This document shows, in pieces, positions 35,156 to 63,152 of a stretch of 64,000 bases of DNA (position 1 is the first letter of the stretch; each line of letters starts with the position of its first letter). Location of the stretch: NCBI RefSeq assembly GCF_029784155.1, contig NC_073693.1:19560502-19624501 (forward strand). Reading direction: 5' to 3'. A program made the position numbers and the translations under genes. The notes beneath the pieces are model-generated. The model was not told the origin of the DNA and made no database searches. It worked only from the letters and a program-made list of their open reading frames with translations. The DNA comes from Uranotaenia lowii (Eukaryota > Arthropoda > Insecta > Diptera > Culicidae).

Positions 35156-36000
35156 TCAACATGAACAAAAATGAAAAAAATGACAACAATTCCAAAAATA
35201 ATTACAAAATTACAAATTACAAAAACGACAAAAAAAATTAAAATGACAAGAAGGAACAAAAACAAAAATGACAAGAATGAAAAAAAAAACAAAAATAACC
35301 AAAATGGCGTAAATGGCAAAAATTAATATTATAACTTAAATGACTATTGCCAAAATTGGCAAAAATCACGAAAGTTTTTTAAATTCCAAAATTACAAAAA
35401 CGACAAAATTGATAAAAAGTACCGGAGTTTAGAATATTTTTTTTTCCTAATTAAAGTTTTTTGTCTTTAAACATTCCTGTGATTTTTTTTTTTTTTATTT
35501 GTAGGTTTTACTTGTTTCTTATTTTTTTCATTTTTGTTGTTTATGTGGTTATTTTTGTCCTTTTGGACATTTAAAAAAAATTTGATTTTTTTGCCATGTT
35601 TCTCTTTTTAATTTTAACTGTTTAAGCCATTTATGTTTATTTTTTCATTTTTGGTAGGTATATGTTGTTTTTGTGTTTACTGTCATTTTTGTTATGTTTG
35701 TCATTTTTGTCGTTTTTATCATTTTTGTATATTTTGTCATTTTGTTTTTCATTATCGATTCTACTCAGTTTTTAACGAGTCAGTCAATGTCAGTTTTGCA
35801 ACTTCATAAATTTTGTAATTTTTTTCGTTTTATTTTTCATTTTGAATTTTCGATATTGTTGTTTTTATCCATTGTCCTTTTTATCATTTTATTATCGTTT
35901 TTGTAATTTTTTAACATGTTTTAAATTTTTGTTTTTTTCTAAATTTCATCGTACATTTTTTTTATTAATTTTGTTTTTTTTCTAGTTTTTATCATTTTTT
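35156..36000. repeat. Degenerate 9-bp minisatellite, both orientations
   Basis: ACAAAAATG-like units on the plus strand to about 35420, then TTTTTGTCATT-like units from about 35500 to 36000. This is the same head-to-head order as the other patches. Units are strongly decayed. Confidence 0.7.
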
Positions 36001-36051
36001 GCCAAATGTTCTGTTGTGTTGTGAGCCTACTTGGTTGAATGATTCAACTGA

Positions 36052-36261
36052 ATCAAAGCAATCGATAGATTCCTTTTAATTCAACCACGGTAAATGAAAA
36101 GTTCATATACCAGTATTTCGATAGCAACTTACTACCTTCTTCAGTGAACGTTTTCGATTGATATATCACTGAAGAAGGTAGTAAGATGCTATCGAAATAC
36201 TGGTATATGAACTTTTCATTTACCGTGGTTGAATTAAAAGGAATCTTTCGATTGCTTTGAT
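36052..36261. mobile_element. Fold-back MITE, copy B
   Basis: A 210-bp near-palindrome centred around 36157. The left arm runs from ATCAAAGCAATCGA through CCACGGTAAATGAAAAG and CTTCTTCAGTGA; the right arm returns the complement in reverse order, ending GATTGCTTTGAT. Pairing is better than in copy A at 11556-11775, which has the same arm sequences, so copy B is younger or better preserved. There is no coding capacity. Confidence 0.8.
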
Positions 36262-37885
36262 CCTGTCAAATGTTTTTTTTTTTTTTTTTGATTACCATCC
36301 TACGGGATTGTTCATTCCAGTTATGGATAATTTTTGTAATTTTTGTCCATTTTGTTATTTTTGTCCTTTTTCTTAATTTCTGGCATTTTTGTTAGTTTTT
36401 TCTTTCTCGCGTGAGCTTTCATTACGTCTTATGAAACAAAATGTAAACAAACAGTTTAATTAGGAAAAAAATAAAAAAATCTGACATTAACTATTCGCAA
36501 CTTCTTCCCATTTTGAATATTTGTAGCCTAGACAATATATTCTACATGTGGAATACAAATTTCAAAGTTGTTTTTATAACTTTTGCTGCAATTTTCTGTG
36601 AATTTTTAAGATTTTTAATACGACGTAATGAAAGCTTACGCGAGCTTGATCCTATTTTTCTCATTTTTGACATTTTTTTTTTTCAAAAGTATTTTCAATA
36701 ATTCTTGTGTTTATCATATTTTTCTAATTTTTGTTTTTTTTTTTCAACTTTTCAAAATATTTCATTATTATTTGTCATTTTAAAATGCTATAGTTTGGTT
36801 ACTGATGATTATTTTTATTATTCACACGAAAAACTTTTATCATTATTCACAGTGTATTTCAAAACTAAATTATTAGCAAAAGAAATTTCAATAAAAAAAT
36901 TATAGAAACACTAAGCAAATCTTTTCGGCTTGACTACAGTTTTGGTTCATTGGTCGAAAAATTTATAAAAAAAATTCTAAATTCCACATTGATCTACCAT
37001 GTGAATTTTTCGGGACACCTTTAAAAATGTATTTGGAGTTCCGCAAAAGCTGAGAACCGCTTTCCTAAACATAAAAGTAACATCAATAAACTAAACTTAA
37101 AGCTGAATAGTATGTACTAGAAAACATTAAATAAATTGAATCAGCCATGTTTTGAGTGACTTTAAAGAACTTAAAATTAATTTTAAGCTTAAGCGCTTTT
37201 TGAATATCGAAAACACCTCCACCGAAAGAAGACGACCGCAATCGTCACCGCAGAAGAAGAAAAGTTCAAAAACCATCCGCCAAGCCATAAATTTGAGACG
37301 TCAGCCCCACTGATCTTCATCCCGCAGAGAACCAGTCAGTTGACTTTATCTTTCGTAACGAGGCCTATCGGGTGGGATATCGGAATTCGACAGAGCAAAA
37401 AAGTAAAACGACGATGCTATTGAATATTGAAAGGGTCTACCACAGAAACGCTACTCGGCAACAGCAAAACGCGAATCCTTTCAAGTTATCCTCCTCAGGA
37501 TTAAACAGACGTGATGCTTTGGGGGGAGGGAGCGCTGTTTTTTTTTGGGGTTTCATCTTCCCTTCCAGCGGGATTCCTAGGGGGCGGCCTTGTCACAATA
37601 TTTGGCTTTTGAAAGATGGGGAAAAAACAACAAACTACACTAAACGGTATCCTTTCATCCTTGAAATGGAACTTGTTGCGAACACTGTCGGGTCGAGAGG
37701 GAAAATGTTTATATTCGAATACTGAATGAGGATTTGAATTGGGGTGGCACTTTGCCACCCAACTAAATTCAAGGACAAGCTTTTATGTGCTTTTTTATTG
37801 ACTCAATTTACGCATCCAAGAGTAAAAAGATGGAATTTTCAATTTGCTAATTGTGTATTTTATTATTGATTTTTCTTCTCAACAG
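36262..37885. other. Spacer upstream of first recognised fwd exon
   Basis: AT-rich, with a T-rich minisatellite scrap near 36330-36390. The part from 37200 to 37760 is more complex, with a frame of 117 codons lacking any domain. A polypyrimidine tract and AG at 37865-37885 form the splice acceptor for the exon that follows. Earlier exons of the gene may lie in this region or further left, but I cannot identify them. Confidence 0.4.
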
Positions 37886-37940
37886 GTCAATGGGAATTCT
37901 TTTACCTCCAGTGTCACAAGTGACCAATACTCGAATCAAC

Positions 37941-53292
<15,352 letters not shown>

Positions 53293-55925
53293 GAGCGATT
53301 CTTCATGAAAATTTAAGTGAATCCACACCTTATGTACCGTGTGTCCGATTTGCGATGGACAACTCATGGAAAACAATTGTCCAAAAAATGTTTAAAAAGA
53401 AGAAAAACAATTTAACAGAGAGAAGTTGAGAAAAATAACAAAGTAAGTACAAACAGTTTCTATCGGTGTTTCCATTTTTCTCTCCCTTTGATTGACATCA
53501 CCATTTGGAAACTGAGAAACTTGATCGGACTTCAACTTGGGACGATCAATGTTTGATGAACGAACATGAAGTGAATACGATCGAAACCGCGACACCTAGA
53601 GGTAGATATTAAGGCCCAGAAAGGCCTATTTCTTGTAAATTCCCTGTAAATATAACTTGAAACCTAGATCGACATAGTCTAGCTGTATAAAAAAACCGAG
53701 ATTTTTCCGTGAAAAATTTCAAGAGAAAAAGAAAGTTTTATTCTGAATCGTAACAAGTAGGTTTTGTACATAGGCTACCGAGTACTGTTGTAAGTGAAAC
53801 CGCAAAAGAATGAAAACAATGCAAACAATTTATTGAATCCCCTCTTCTATCCATTTAGACAGTTGAGATAAAAAAAAACAAACATATTTTCGGTGGTGTA
53901 TAAATAAAAACGGAAAAGTAACAACTTCGCGCATATTTACAAATAAATAGTCAAAAGAAAAACTGAAAATCAAGACAAAAAAATTATCTGTTAACTGAGA
54001 AATCTATATATTACTTATACGTTTATCCTACCATGCTATTTGGTTGAAATGCATTTGCTTCGATAACTTTAAACTTATCTACATCTAATATCCTCTGAAA
54101 ATCCGTTTGTTCGGACGCGGATTATTTCCAATAGCAAACGGAGTGTCATAATGCTTAATCAAAATCTTTTAATTTGAAGTTCCAAATTCATTAGAAGAAT
54201 TCAAAATCGAAATTCGGATCGATGTTCCCAAATTTATGAAGTCTGTAATTGGCTGGTGCCACTGGAAGATAATTTCCGTTCGGAAACAATTCAGTTCTTA
54301 CACTTCCACTGACATAACCGGAGCGCGCTAAGCTCAGCCGAAAATAATCGTGAGAGACGAAAAAACTATAATCAAAAGCTACTTTCCATAAGCAAAGCTC
54401 TAGATTAAAATTAACTTGCTTATCCCTTAAAATACGAGATGGCGTGGTATCAAATCCTCGATCGGAGAGCTTCTCTTTCAAGATGTGTTAAGTTGATTGT
54501 TGCCTGTATGAATATGAAAACTATTGAACTACACAGATCAGCCAAGTTACTTTGCAAGTTTGCTAGAATTTTCCGATTTATTTGTTTTCGCAATCGACTG
54601 CAGAAAGTTCGTTGTTGCTCCGATGTGTAAATAACTTTTTCACTTCTTAGTTTCAACGGTTGGTTATCAATTTTGCGGATTCAATTCTAAACGAGGGAAG
54701 CTGCTGCGAGTGATAAAATCCTCCCGTTTTTTTTAAATATTCAACCAAAAAGGGCTGAGAAACTTATAGTCATACCAACGTTTTATAGTTACAAAGAGTA
54801 AAATCAAAGTCCATAAGCTACAGAAAACTGTGAGAAGAAAGAACGCAAGTAAAAATTCATTCTTTACTACCGAAACGGATATACTCAATCGATTCAAGTG
54901 GAATACTAAAATAGTAAAAATTTACCCTAACAAAAAAAAAATACTCGTGATTCCCGCGAAGGGTTTTGGAGAATCACAAGGTCTAGAAAAAAAAACTGCA
55001 AGTTGCAATAAAATCAAACGTGCGAATCAATAGATATGATGAGTTTATGCTACTTTTATCGCTATCCTTCTCTCTCTCACATACAACTTCCGTTTACATA
55101 TTACTTATATCATAAGCCAACTAATCAAACAGAAGCAAAAAAATTTAAGAAAACTAAATCGGTCCCATGTTTCCATTGTTAATTGATGATGGAATTAGGA
55201 TAATTTTTCGGAAACATTCGTAATAAAACGAAAGATGGCAAACAAGAAATTAAAAAAAAACACATGGACGAAGAACAAGTCTTAAAAAAATCTTAGATAG
55301 CTTTTTCATATTATTATATACATTTACGAAAAGTAAACCAACAAAAAAAACCATTACATTAAAACCGATTCATGAACGAGTGTTAAATTAACCAAGTTAG
55401 GCAGATTGGTTTCGATCGATTTAAATTATGATGCGTGACCTTCAGAGGGCACGCAAAAACACTTTTTTGGATCTATTCTTTAAAAAAAAATTAAACGGTA
55501 TAGGAAAACGCAATGAAGAAAATCAGAAACTCTTATATATTTATTATTATTAGGGTGTAATCGTCGACGGCAAAATAAAAAGGCAAACGCGTGACACGCA
55601 GAATCGTACCCGAATCCACACACATTTGATGGAGACTTCTTGGAAATCGAATGTGTTTAAAACTTTAAAAATTCAAGTAAGCTAAAGATTCCAGTGTGGG
55701 GACTACAATATATGCCAAACAAGAGAAGAAAAAAAAAACCAGAAAAACTAGAAAGATACGAACTTTAACTTAAGGAAATTATAAAACTACTATCACCAAT
55801 TGCAGTCGAGCGCGCGCGAGAGAGAGAAACAATTGTGAAAGGAATCATGATCATTATTAACATTATGTAAAACAAAAAAAAAAATGAAGAAAAATCAAAT
55901 CAATAAATCCATAATACGTACTACG
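53293..55925 (+). other. fwd 3' UTR (inferred)
   Basis: AT-rich sequence after the fwd stop with no gene on either strand. AATAAA occurs early (53903-53908 and about 53942) and again at 55902-55907. The last is followed about 20 bp later by a GT/T-rich stretch (near 55926-55945), the best cleavage context. The sequence lacks transposon ends and tandem arrays, in contrast to what follows 56.2 kb, which fits transcribed and constrained DNA. Transcripts of about 0.6 kb or 2.6 kb of 3' UTR are both possible. Confidence 0.5.
55902..55907 (+). terminator. Probable distal fwd polyadenylation signal
   Basis: AATAAA followed at about 20-40 bp by a GT-rich element (GTGGGTGTG near 55930). Proximal AATAAA at 53903-53908 is an alternative site. 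Confidence 0.5.
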
Positions 55926-56204
55926 GTTTTGTGGGTGTGTTTTTTGTCCGAAATGTTTCCAATTTATTGAGAATCCCACGTTGAGAAGAATAGCATTCTG
56001 AAAAGTTTTTCGATGACTATCGTCAAAAAAATAGCAATTGCGATTTTGGCAATTGAAAATTGATCAAAAATGCGTTGAATTTTGATGATATTTTCATCGA
56101 TTATTGTACATAACATTTTTGGGTGCAATGTTTAAATGATGTTTTACCACCTGGGAATCTTTAAACGCCTTTTTATAGGCAACACATTAATGAAATCAAT
56201 TCTT

Positions 56205-56480
56205 ACACGGAAAATAATAAAGAGGTAAAATTTACCGAAATAAAAAGGTGAATGTTTGTGAAATCCAAAAAGATAACTTTTACCTCACCGAAGCGAAACT
56301 CACCTCACAACGAGGTAAAGTTCACCTGAATTGAGCTGACAAGAAAGGTAGAATTCACCTAGAAAAAAAGGTAAATCCTACAAAGGTACTTTCTACCTTT
56401 TCGAGGTAAAGCTTACCTCGTAGCGAGGTGAAGTTGATCTGGATTGCGCTGAACAAAACGGTACAATTCACCTCGAAATA
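56205..56480. repeat. Row of palindromic GGTAAA/TTTACC iterons, left end
   Basis: About nine short imperfect palindromes such as GAGGTAAAATTTACCG, CGAGGTAAAGTTCACCTG, AAGGTAGAATTCACCT and GAGGTAAAGCTTACCTCG recur at roughly 20-35 bp spacing. The same type of motif reappears at 58480-58584 and again after the hAT insertion at 63974-64000. I read these as the two ends of one transposable element that continues past the window, with later insertions inside it. Confidence 0.65.
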
Positions 56481-56697
56481 AAAGTAACCATTTTCCGAAC
56501 CCGTATAAGTTGTTTTTTCATTCAGGAATACGTTCATCATTCCGGAACAACCATTTGGGCTTATTCTACGACTCGAGTGACGTGACACACGAAATTTCAT
56601 GTCTTCGTCCCGAGTCCAGAACATTCTTTAGAAAAGAATTTGTGTATCGATGAGTTCCGAAGACCAATAACAGCTCACCCGAACGAAAATTTCGAGG

Positions 56698-57037
56698 CTA
56701 GAGAGTAGACTGCCCCAAATTTGTATGGGAAATTCAAAACCTGTGAAATGTTATGCGCTACAGGCTAAAATTGATCCTAGGCCTAGTACAATATCTCATG
56801 AAAACTATGATGAATACCAACCTTAAAAAAATTAGCCCATTTTTGAAGCCTAATAACTTTTTTTTTATCTTCAATCTTATCGAAATGCAGTCTTCAGATG
56901 AAATATTTTTCATAATTTAGGCTTTTAGAAAAACCGTTTCCGAAAGAAATCGGCCGACGGGAACCAAAGTTATTGATGAAAAACTGGTTTCAATACCTTT
57001 TCAAAAGTCGGGTCATTTGGGGCACTCTACTAGAGAG
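56698..57037. mobile_element. 324-bp hAT-type MITE with 8-bp TSD
   Basis: The element 56706-57029 has 15-bp inverted ends TAGACTGCCCCAAAT / TAGAGTGCCCCAAAT with one difference and is flanked by the perfect 8-bp duplication CTAGAGAG (56698-56705 and 57030-57037). An 8-bp duplication with TAG-starting ends points to the hAT superfamily. No coding capacity. It interrupts the iteron-bearing element. Confidence 0.88.
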
Positions 57038-58479
57038 GCTATTTAAGCCAGCAAATTGATATGAAATTTCGTAAGTCACGCCACTCGAGTCGCAGAATAA
57101 GCTTCAATATTATCCCACAGCTGGCCGGATGAGTCGATCGAACTGAGAAGGGACGGAATGTGTTAATTTCTGGAGGATTCAGCAGCCATGGTGGCGCGGA
57201 AGGACACGAAAAAAGCAGCGTTGATGTTCGAGCGGATTCGAAAGTGTTTTCGTCCGACAAAACGGAACATTCAAGAAAATAAACGGCCGAATCGTCACAA
57301 AGCCGAATCGTCTGAAGGAAGAACATTATTGAAACATTGATTCCCAAAACATTAATCACATAGATAATGAAAACGTCTTTCTTAAATAAAAATCAAATTT
57401 TGAATGAACTTGTGTTTCTGTTTCATTCAATTTGGTGACTATTAGTCTGTTCAATGGATTCTAGTCGAAACGGGTCGAAACAAGTAGTAATGGATTGACA
57501 GTTGATCACCTGTCTCTTTCCAATTGAGTTCGACCGATTTCTACCAGCTCGAAACTAAAGAGCCTGTAATAAAAACAAAAGAGACGCAATCTGATCCTTT
57601 TAAGAATAAATCATCTAGCAACCCCGCTTTCATTTGAGCGCAGCACTGCTGTGCTTCAAACTTCACATGACTTCAATTTTTGTTGCGTTTACTTTTTTTC
57701 GGAAGTGGGTTTTGGTCTAGTCTGCTGTTTTACCAAGCTGTTTTTTGGTATTGTCATCAATTAAAAAAAGTGCAATCATGGAGTGTTTGGCAAAAAAATT
57801 GTTCTAACAAAACCTGCCCCGGATTTAAAAATATATTTTTCTTCCGGTTCCCGACTGAGCCAAAAAAAACGGGAGAAATTGCTCGCATTCTGCCATCTTT
57901 CTGTACTGGAATCCGCAACTTTCATTGGTAAACTTTCCATTTCGACTCCGCTGATCCGGGAACATCTTGTGCAGTCAATGAAAACTCAAAATTAAAAAAA
58001 AAATATCCTACATATTTATCATTAAATAAAATCATAACTTACCAATTAAGTACCAGGAAATAAGTCCTTGAGAATCTAGCTTGTAATTGAAATAGAGCAT
58101 CCAAAAACTGTGTTTTGATTACCCTTTGTTTACAGATATGAATGATAATACTTTCGCTACCGCCGCTTTCGCAATTCCAAATTTTCCAGTTTGACAAGTC
58201 TTTTGCTCGATTGGAATGACACTGACAGGAAATCGAAAATTCCAATCGTGACATTTCGTCTCTTTTGTTTATAGAGGCTCGTTACTCGAAACGAATCCTG
58301 CTGCCGAGCTGGATTGGTTTCGACTGATTTCAACTTGCTGCGTTGAACAACGACCTGACTAGTTTCGACCAAAACATTGGCTCGTTGAACATCTATCAGT
58401 TGACAGAAACCAGTTGAAACCGATTTTTACCAACGGTTGAACGAAGCTTATATATAACAGCGACAGACAGTTAATGGGA
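57038..58479. other. Interior of the iteron element, no gene
   Basis: No frame over 106 codons and no domain. Around 57445-57560 and 58300-58445 there are related strings (GTTCAA, GAAACCAGTTGAAACC-like and complements) in opposite orientation, possibly the arms of another degenerate MITE about 1 kb long. I could not fix its ends. Confidence 0.35.
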
Positions 58480-58984
58480 AACCGGTAGAATGTACCTTTT
58501 TGCTCAGTGAATATATAAGGGGTAAAATTTAGCTTTTTTTAGGTGAAAAGAAAAACGGCACAATTCACCTTTTTGCTAGGTGCAGGGTTCAACACGCAGG
58601 AGTGCGTCGAATGAGAAAGAGCAAATAAAACGCAGCTCTTTCGTTCTCGGTTCACGGGCACATTTGATTGCTCGAAATTCTCTCGAGAAATTTGCGACCA
58701 AAACGCAGATTGAAAATTTTTGAGCAGAGCGAATTCGCGCGCGCCTATTCGAGAGCGCAAGCGGTTCGAAAACTGCGTTTGCGTTTTTCTGCCGCGTGCG
58801 TGTAGGAACACCGAGCATCTACCGAGAGGACACGGCGGCTCACCGGACAGCGCGCGCGGCTCTCTTTAGCACACGGTGTGTTCGCCGTGTTTTCGTTACT
58901 AAGGGCCGACAGAATAATCTGTGCGAATAATTTAATCAATAGATATGGTAAAACAGATAGAAGCAAGCAATAGCCTTGGGAGGA

Positions 58985-59499
58985 GGGTTAAAAAATCCAT
59001 GTTAGAAGTTTTAAAATACATACTAGTAATAGTAACTAGCACTAGTAACTATGAAAAATTTACTATGCAGTAGTGAAATTTCGCAAAAAAAGCCTAATCA
59101 AATCGTTTTTAAGGATTGTTAAAATGAATGTTAAAAATATTCTAGCCACTAGTAATAGTTACCAGCACTAGTAACTATGAAAAAATTACCATGCAATAGT
59201 AAAATTTCGCGAAAAACGCCAAATCAAAGAGCCTTACACAAGGATTGTTAAAATGAATGTTAAAAATATTCTAGCCACTAGTAATAGTTACCAGCACTAG
59301 TAACTATGAAAAATTTACCATGCAATAGTAAAATTTCGCGAAAAACGCCAAATCAAAGAGCCTTACACAAGGATTGTTAAAATGAATGTTAAAAATATTC
59401 TAGCCACTAGTAATAGTTACCAGCACTAGTAACTATGAAAAATTTACCATGCAATAGTAAAATTTCGCGAAAAACGCCAAATCAAAGAGCCTTACACAA
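58985..59499 (+). repeat. 129-bp subterminal tandem repeats, left array
   Basis: Four tandem copies; starts of GGATTGTTAAAATG at 59113, 59242 and 59371 give an exact 129-bp period. Copies 2-4 are nearly identical and the outermost is diverged. Each unit contains ACTAGTAATAGTTACCAG and a short inverted CACTAGTAACTATG motif. Confidence 0.9.
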
Positions 59500-59531
59500 G
59501 TTAAGAAAATCTTTTTTTTTTCTTAACAAAT

Positions 59532-59942
59532 TTGTGTTTCAAAATAACGATCCAAGTATCAAAAAAAATTTTGTTTGCTATTCTTCGCTACAACAGGGTT
59601 CAACAGCACTTTCAGAGTTCTAAGCGCTTGAAGTCGGACTCTAACGAGAGCTTGGAAAAACGGTTACGTCAGTTTGCACTGGAGCCATCTATACCGTTGG
59701 ACGTGGACATTATCAAATGGTGGAAGCAAAACTATAAGCTTGATGTGGAATTAAATAATTTGGCAATGACAGCCCTGCAGCTGCCGTGTACGCAGGTGTC
59801 TACGGAGAGGGCTTTCAATAGCTTGGGCCAAATATTGACCAAATTCCGTGTCAACTTGTCTCCGGAAATATTAGAAAAAAATCTATTATTAAAAAATAAC
59901 TATGACATCATCGAAGATCCGACATTTGACCCGGAATTCTAA
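59532..59942 (+). pseudogene. hAT transposase C-terminal dimerisation fragment
   Basis: About 110 residues match the hAT C-terminal dimerisation domain by pattern: WWKQN, LAMTALQLPCTQVSTERAFNSLG, and LSPEILEKNLLLKNN, ending at the stop at 59940-59942. In intact hAT transposases this domain lies at the end of a protein of 500-700 residues and carries the conserved tryptophan and the STERAFS-type motif. The RNase H-like catalytic core is missing. A possible splice acceptor (CTACAACAG) at 59589-59597 suggests the fragment is a last exon whose upstream exons were lost when the repeat arrays expanded or by deletion. The methionine at 59532 is not a supported start. Confidence 0.85.
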
Positions 59943-60049
59943 ATAAACGAAAAAGCTCACACATATGTAGAACTGATAAAAACCTGTTTTCATTGAAAAT
60001 TTGTTGACACTAACATGTAAACTGAGTTGAGTGTTGTGTGCATGCATTC

Positions 60050-60740
60050 TGTGACCATAATTGTATATGTTTTCTAGTCGCTAGAATATTTCGACATTCA
60101 TTTGAACAATCTTTAGAACCTATGATTTTGCGTTTTTTGCGAAAAATAATTATAACATGGAAAATTTATAATTGTTACTAGTGCTGGTAACTATTACTAG
60201 TGGCGGCAATATATTTTACATTCATTTTAACAATTCGTGTGTAAAACTCTTTGATTTGACGTTTTTCGCGAAATTTTGCATTTGCATGGTAAATTTTCAT
60301 AGTTACTAGTGCTGGTAGCTATTAATATTCGCTAGAATATTTTTAATGTTTATTTTACGAATCCTTGCGTAAAGCTTTTTCATTTGGCATTTTTCGCGAA
60401 ATTTTTCTAGTTCATGGTAAATTTTTCATAGTTACTAGTGCTGGTAACTAGAACTAGTTGCTAGGATATTTTTAACATTCATTTTAACATTCTACGCGTG
60501 AAGCTCTTTGATTTGGCATTTTTCGCAAAATTTTACTAGTTCATGGTAAATTTTAAATAGTTACTAATGCTGGAAACTATAACTAGTTGCTAGGATATTT
60601 TTAACATTCATCAGAATGGGAGTAGGCTTAATAGCGGCACGTTATCCAAACATACGGGAAAATTGTGCCTAAGGATATTTTTAACATTCATTTTAACATT
60701 CTACGCGTGAAGCTCTTTGTTTTGGCGTTTTTGCAAAATT
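60050..60740 (-). repeat. 129-bp subterminal repeats, right array (inner part)
   Basis: The same unit as 58985-59499 but on the opposite strand, here more diverged, with TTACTAGTGCTGGTAACTA near 60175, 60304, 60435 and 60560. A short foreign stretch at about 60615-60670 interrupts one copy. The array continues at 63153 after a transposon insertion. Confidence 0.85.
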
Positions 60741-60744
60741 TTAC

Positions 60745-63152
60745 TACAGGTCGGACTCGATTATCCGGAGTATCGATTTTATTTTCACTCCGGATAATCG
60801 AATCTTCCGGATAATCGAATCATAAAACAATGTCTTTTTTTTTCAGTCTGAGGACGTTAAATTGTAATTTTTTGTGCATTCTTTTTGTAAAATGCAGTGG
60901 CGTATAGCCAGAAATCATTTTTATAGGAAAAAGGGGTAAAGTCGTGATAAGAAAAAAAACAAATATGTAATATTAAACCATTACTGGTTTCACTTTACCT
61001 TGACCTGACACATCTCGGAAGTGATTTTTGTTCTCATGCTTCGTTATGCAATAAATCCTTATTTAATTTTTGGCATTTCGGCGAGTTGTGAAAATTCAAG
61101 GTAGAATATTTAGAAAGAACATGAAAGTATTATAGGTGGAAAGATCAAAGCTAGAGCGCTTTGGGTAGAAGAAATTGAATAGTTGGTGAAAATGTGAGCA
61201 GGGCTTTTGTTTCAATATTCAATAAATGAATTTGTTTTTAAGCTTTAATAAACGAGAAGTTTCCTGACAAGAAATATGAATTTTATTTAACCAAAATGAG
61301 AATGAAACAAAAAAGAATATCAAAAGGGGAACATACTGAATTGACACCCTAGCTTAAATCCCTCTTTTTCTTACTACTTTCACGTTTGTACATTTCATCA
61401 TACTTTGTAAATAAACTAAAATACATTTCAAAATCCACTCATTTTCAACCGAAGACAATCGATAATTAATTAAACTAGATAAGGTACACTGGGGTAAGTG
61501 TGGACGGTTTTTCGTATAGTTCAACTTTAAAAAATCTAGCGTAACATTTCAAAAGGGCGAAACTGCCAAATGTAAACAAATCGAGTTAACGGTCATTCCG
61601 GATGCAAGCGGTTGCACTTTACCTATCAAACGCGGTTTCATCTTAAAATTACTTAAAACTTTCAAAAAATTGATAAAATTCAATTGGGCGAAACTTCCTG
61701 TTGATTCATTTTCGTTGGAACGTGAAGTTACGCCTATTCAAAATGGAGTGAATTTTTCTATTCGTGTAGGGCCAAAAGGCGTAACTGAGTTGACCGTGTG
61801 TGACAAAACGGCCTAATTAGTTTTTGCGTGTAGGATGAATGGGCGTAACTTCAAAACCAAAACAAAAACAGCCGATCAATTGGGCGAAACTTGCAGGCGT
61901 AACTGAAATCGAAAACAATAATAGGGCGAAACTCGAAAATCTCTGAAATTACGTGAAAAAATTTAAAGTTCTTGGTAACCATCGAACAATAAGTGAATAT
62001 AATGCACATTTTTTGCTTTTGTTGAACAAAAAGTGGTCGATTTTATAAATAGGATTTGAATAGGTGTTCCGAATTTTCAAACGCGTTTTTCTCGTTTCGA
62101 GCTAACTGCTAGTTTCGCCCTTTTTAAATGTTACGCTAGAAATCTTTAAAAAAATCAGCAGTGAAGCAATTTTCATAAAATTACTTTCAATGTGATGCAG
62201 AACATGTTGTTTACAAACGCTGAAGAGATGAGCTCGATAGAAGCAAAGCGAGAAAAGTTATCACGTAAATTGCAATGGACTGCTGGTGTCTCCACTTACC
62301 CCGCTTTATGGGGTAAGTGTGGACGGTAGATTTTCTCTTTGATTCCTCAGTAAATTTCCAAAAAATTTGTATTTTCTTGGTTGGATACGAAAATAGTGCA
62401 CAGTAGTGTTTTAATAGCCATCGTCCACACTTACCCCGCGTCCACACTTACCCCGGTGTACCTTAATAAATAATTAACCCGTTACTTCCCACGATTTTTT
62501 TTAAATATTTGATAACAAAAAAGTGTTTGTAAGGAAAGAGCTTGAACAAAAGTTGTTCCCCATGGCCTCAAAAGTTGTTATTCGTTGAAAAAAGTTTTTG
62601 ATTGTTTCAATAGTTGCTAGATTGTTTTCCAATAGTTACTATATCAAATTTCAAGAAGGCTTATAGACAAGCACAATGAGTACACAAGGAAGTTTATACA
62701 ATTATTGACTGCATCATAGTAGATTTACAAACTTGATAAAGACGCTAATGTTGTGGTTCACTGGGACCATGGGATGTAGAGGGTTAAACACATTGACAAC
62801 TCTTATTCTTACCCCCCTGTCCCTAGCTACGTTCTTGCTTGACCACATATTTATATTATGTATTATAGAGTTAATGAGTTTGATCTTGAACAATACACAG
62901 AGGATAACCGAGTTTTAATATAAAATACAACTACTATACTAGCCCCTGACCCCCCTAACTCCGTCCAAAGCTGATAAAAATATTATTTTGTGAATTATAG
63001 TTCTAAATTATTTAAAAAATCAAAATAAAAATAAAAAAAAAAAATTTATTTTCAAAACTCCGGATAATCGAGTCTAAAATTCCGGATAATCGAATCCCGG
63101 ATAATCGAGTCTCCGGATAATCGAGTCTCCGGATAATCGAGTCCGACCTGTA
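60745..63152. mobile_element. 2.4-kb pogo/Tigger-like element
   Basis: The element 60747-63150 has inverted ends CAGGTCGGACTCGATTATCC, identical for at least 24 bp, and TA on both sides (60745-60746 and 63151-63152). The right end has CCGGATAATCGAGTC-type motifs about five times between 63059 and 63150, and the left end has two or three. Removing it restores a continuous 129-bp repeat unit, which confirms the boundaries. Assignment to pogo/Tigger is inferred from TA target use and end style; no transposase frame is present. Confidence 0.85.
61480..62465. mobile_element. 982-bp TA-flanked nonautonomous element
   Basis: The element 61482-62463 has inverted ends AGGTACAC(T/C)GGGGTAAGTG continuing into TGGACGG, and TA on both sides (61480-61481 and 62464-62465). 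Extra copies of GGGGTAAGTGTGGACGG lie inside at about 62310 and 62430. The interior has repeated GGGCGTAACT / GGGCGAAACT strings. No transposase. It interrupts the pogo-like element. Confidence 0.82.

Noticed and set aside
54191..54481. A 96-codon minus-strand frame in the fwd 3' UTR
   Set aside because: No recognisable domain, no polyadenylation signal in a suitable place, and composition like the surrounding untranslated DNA.
57039..57359. A 106-codon minus-strand frame in the iteron element
   Set aside because: It begins and ends without gene signals, begins within 2 bp of the MITE target duplication, and matches no transposase motif I know.
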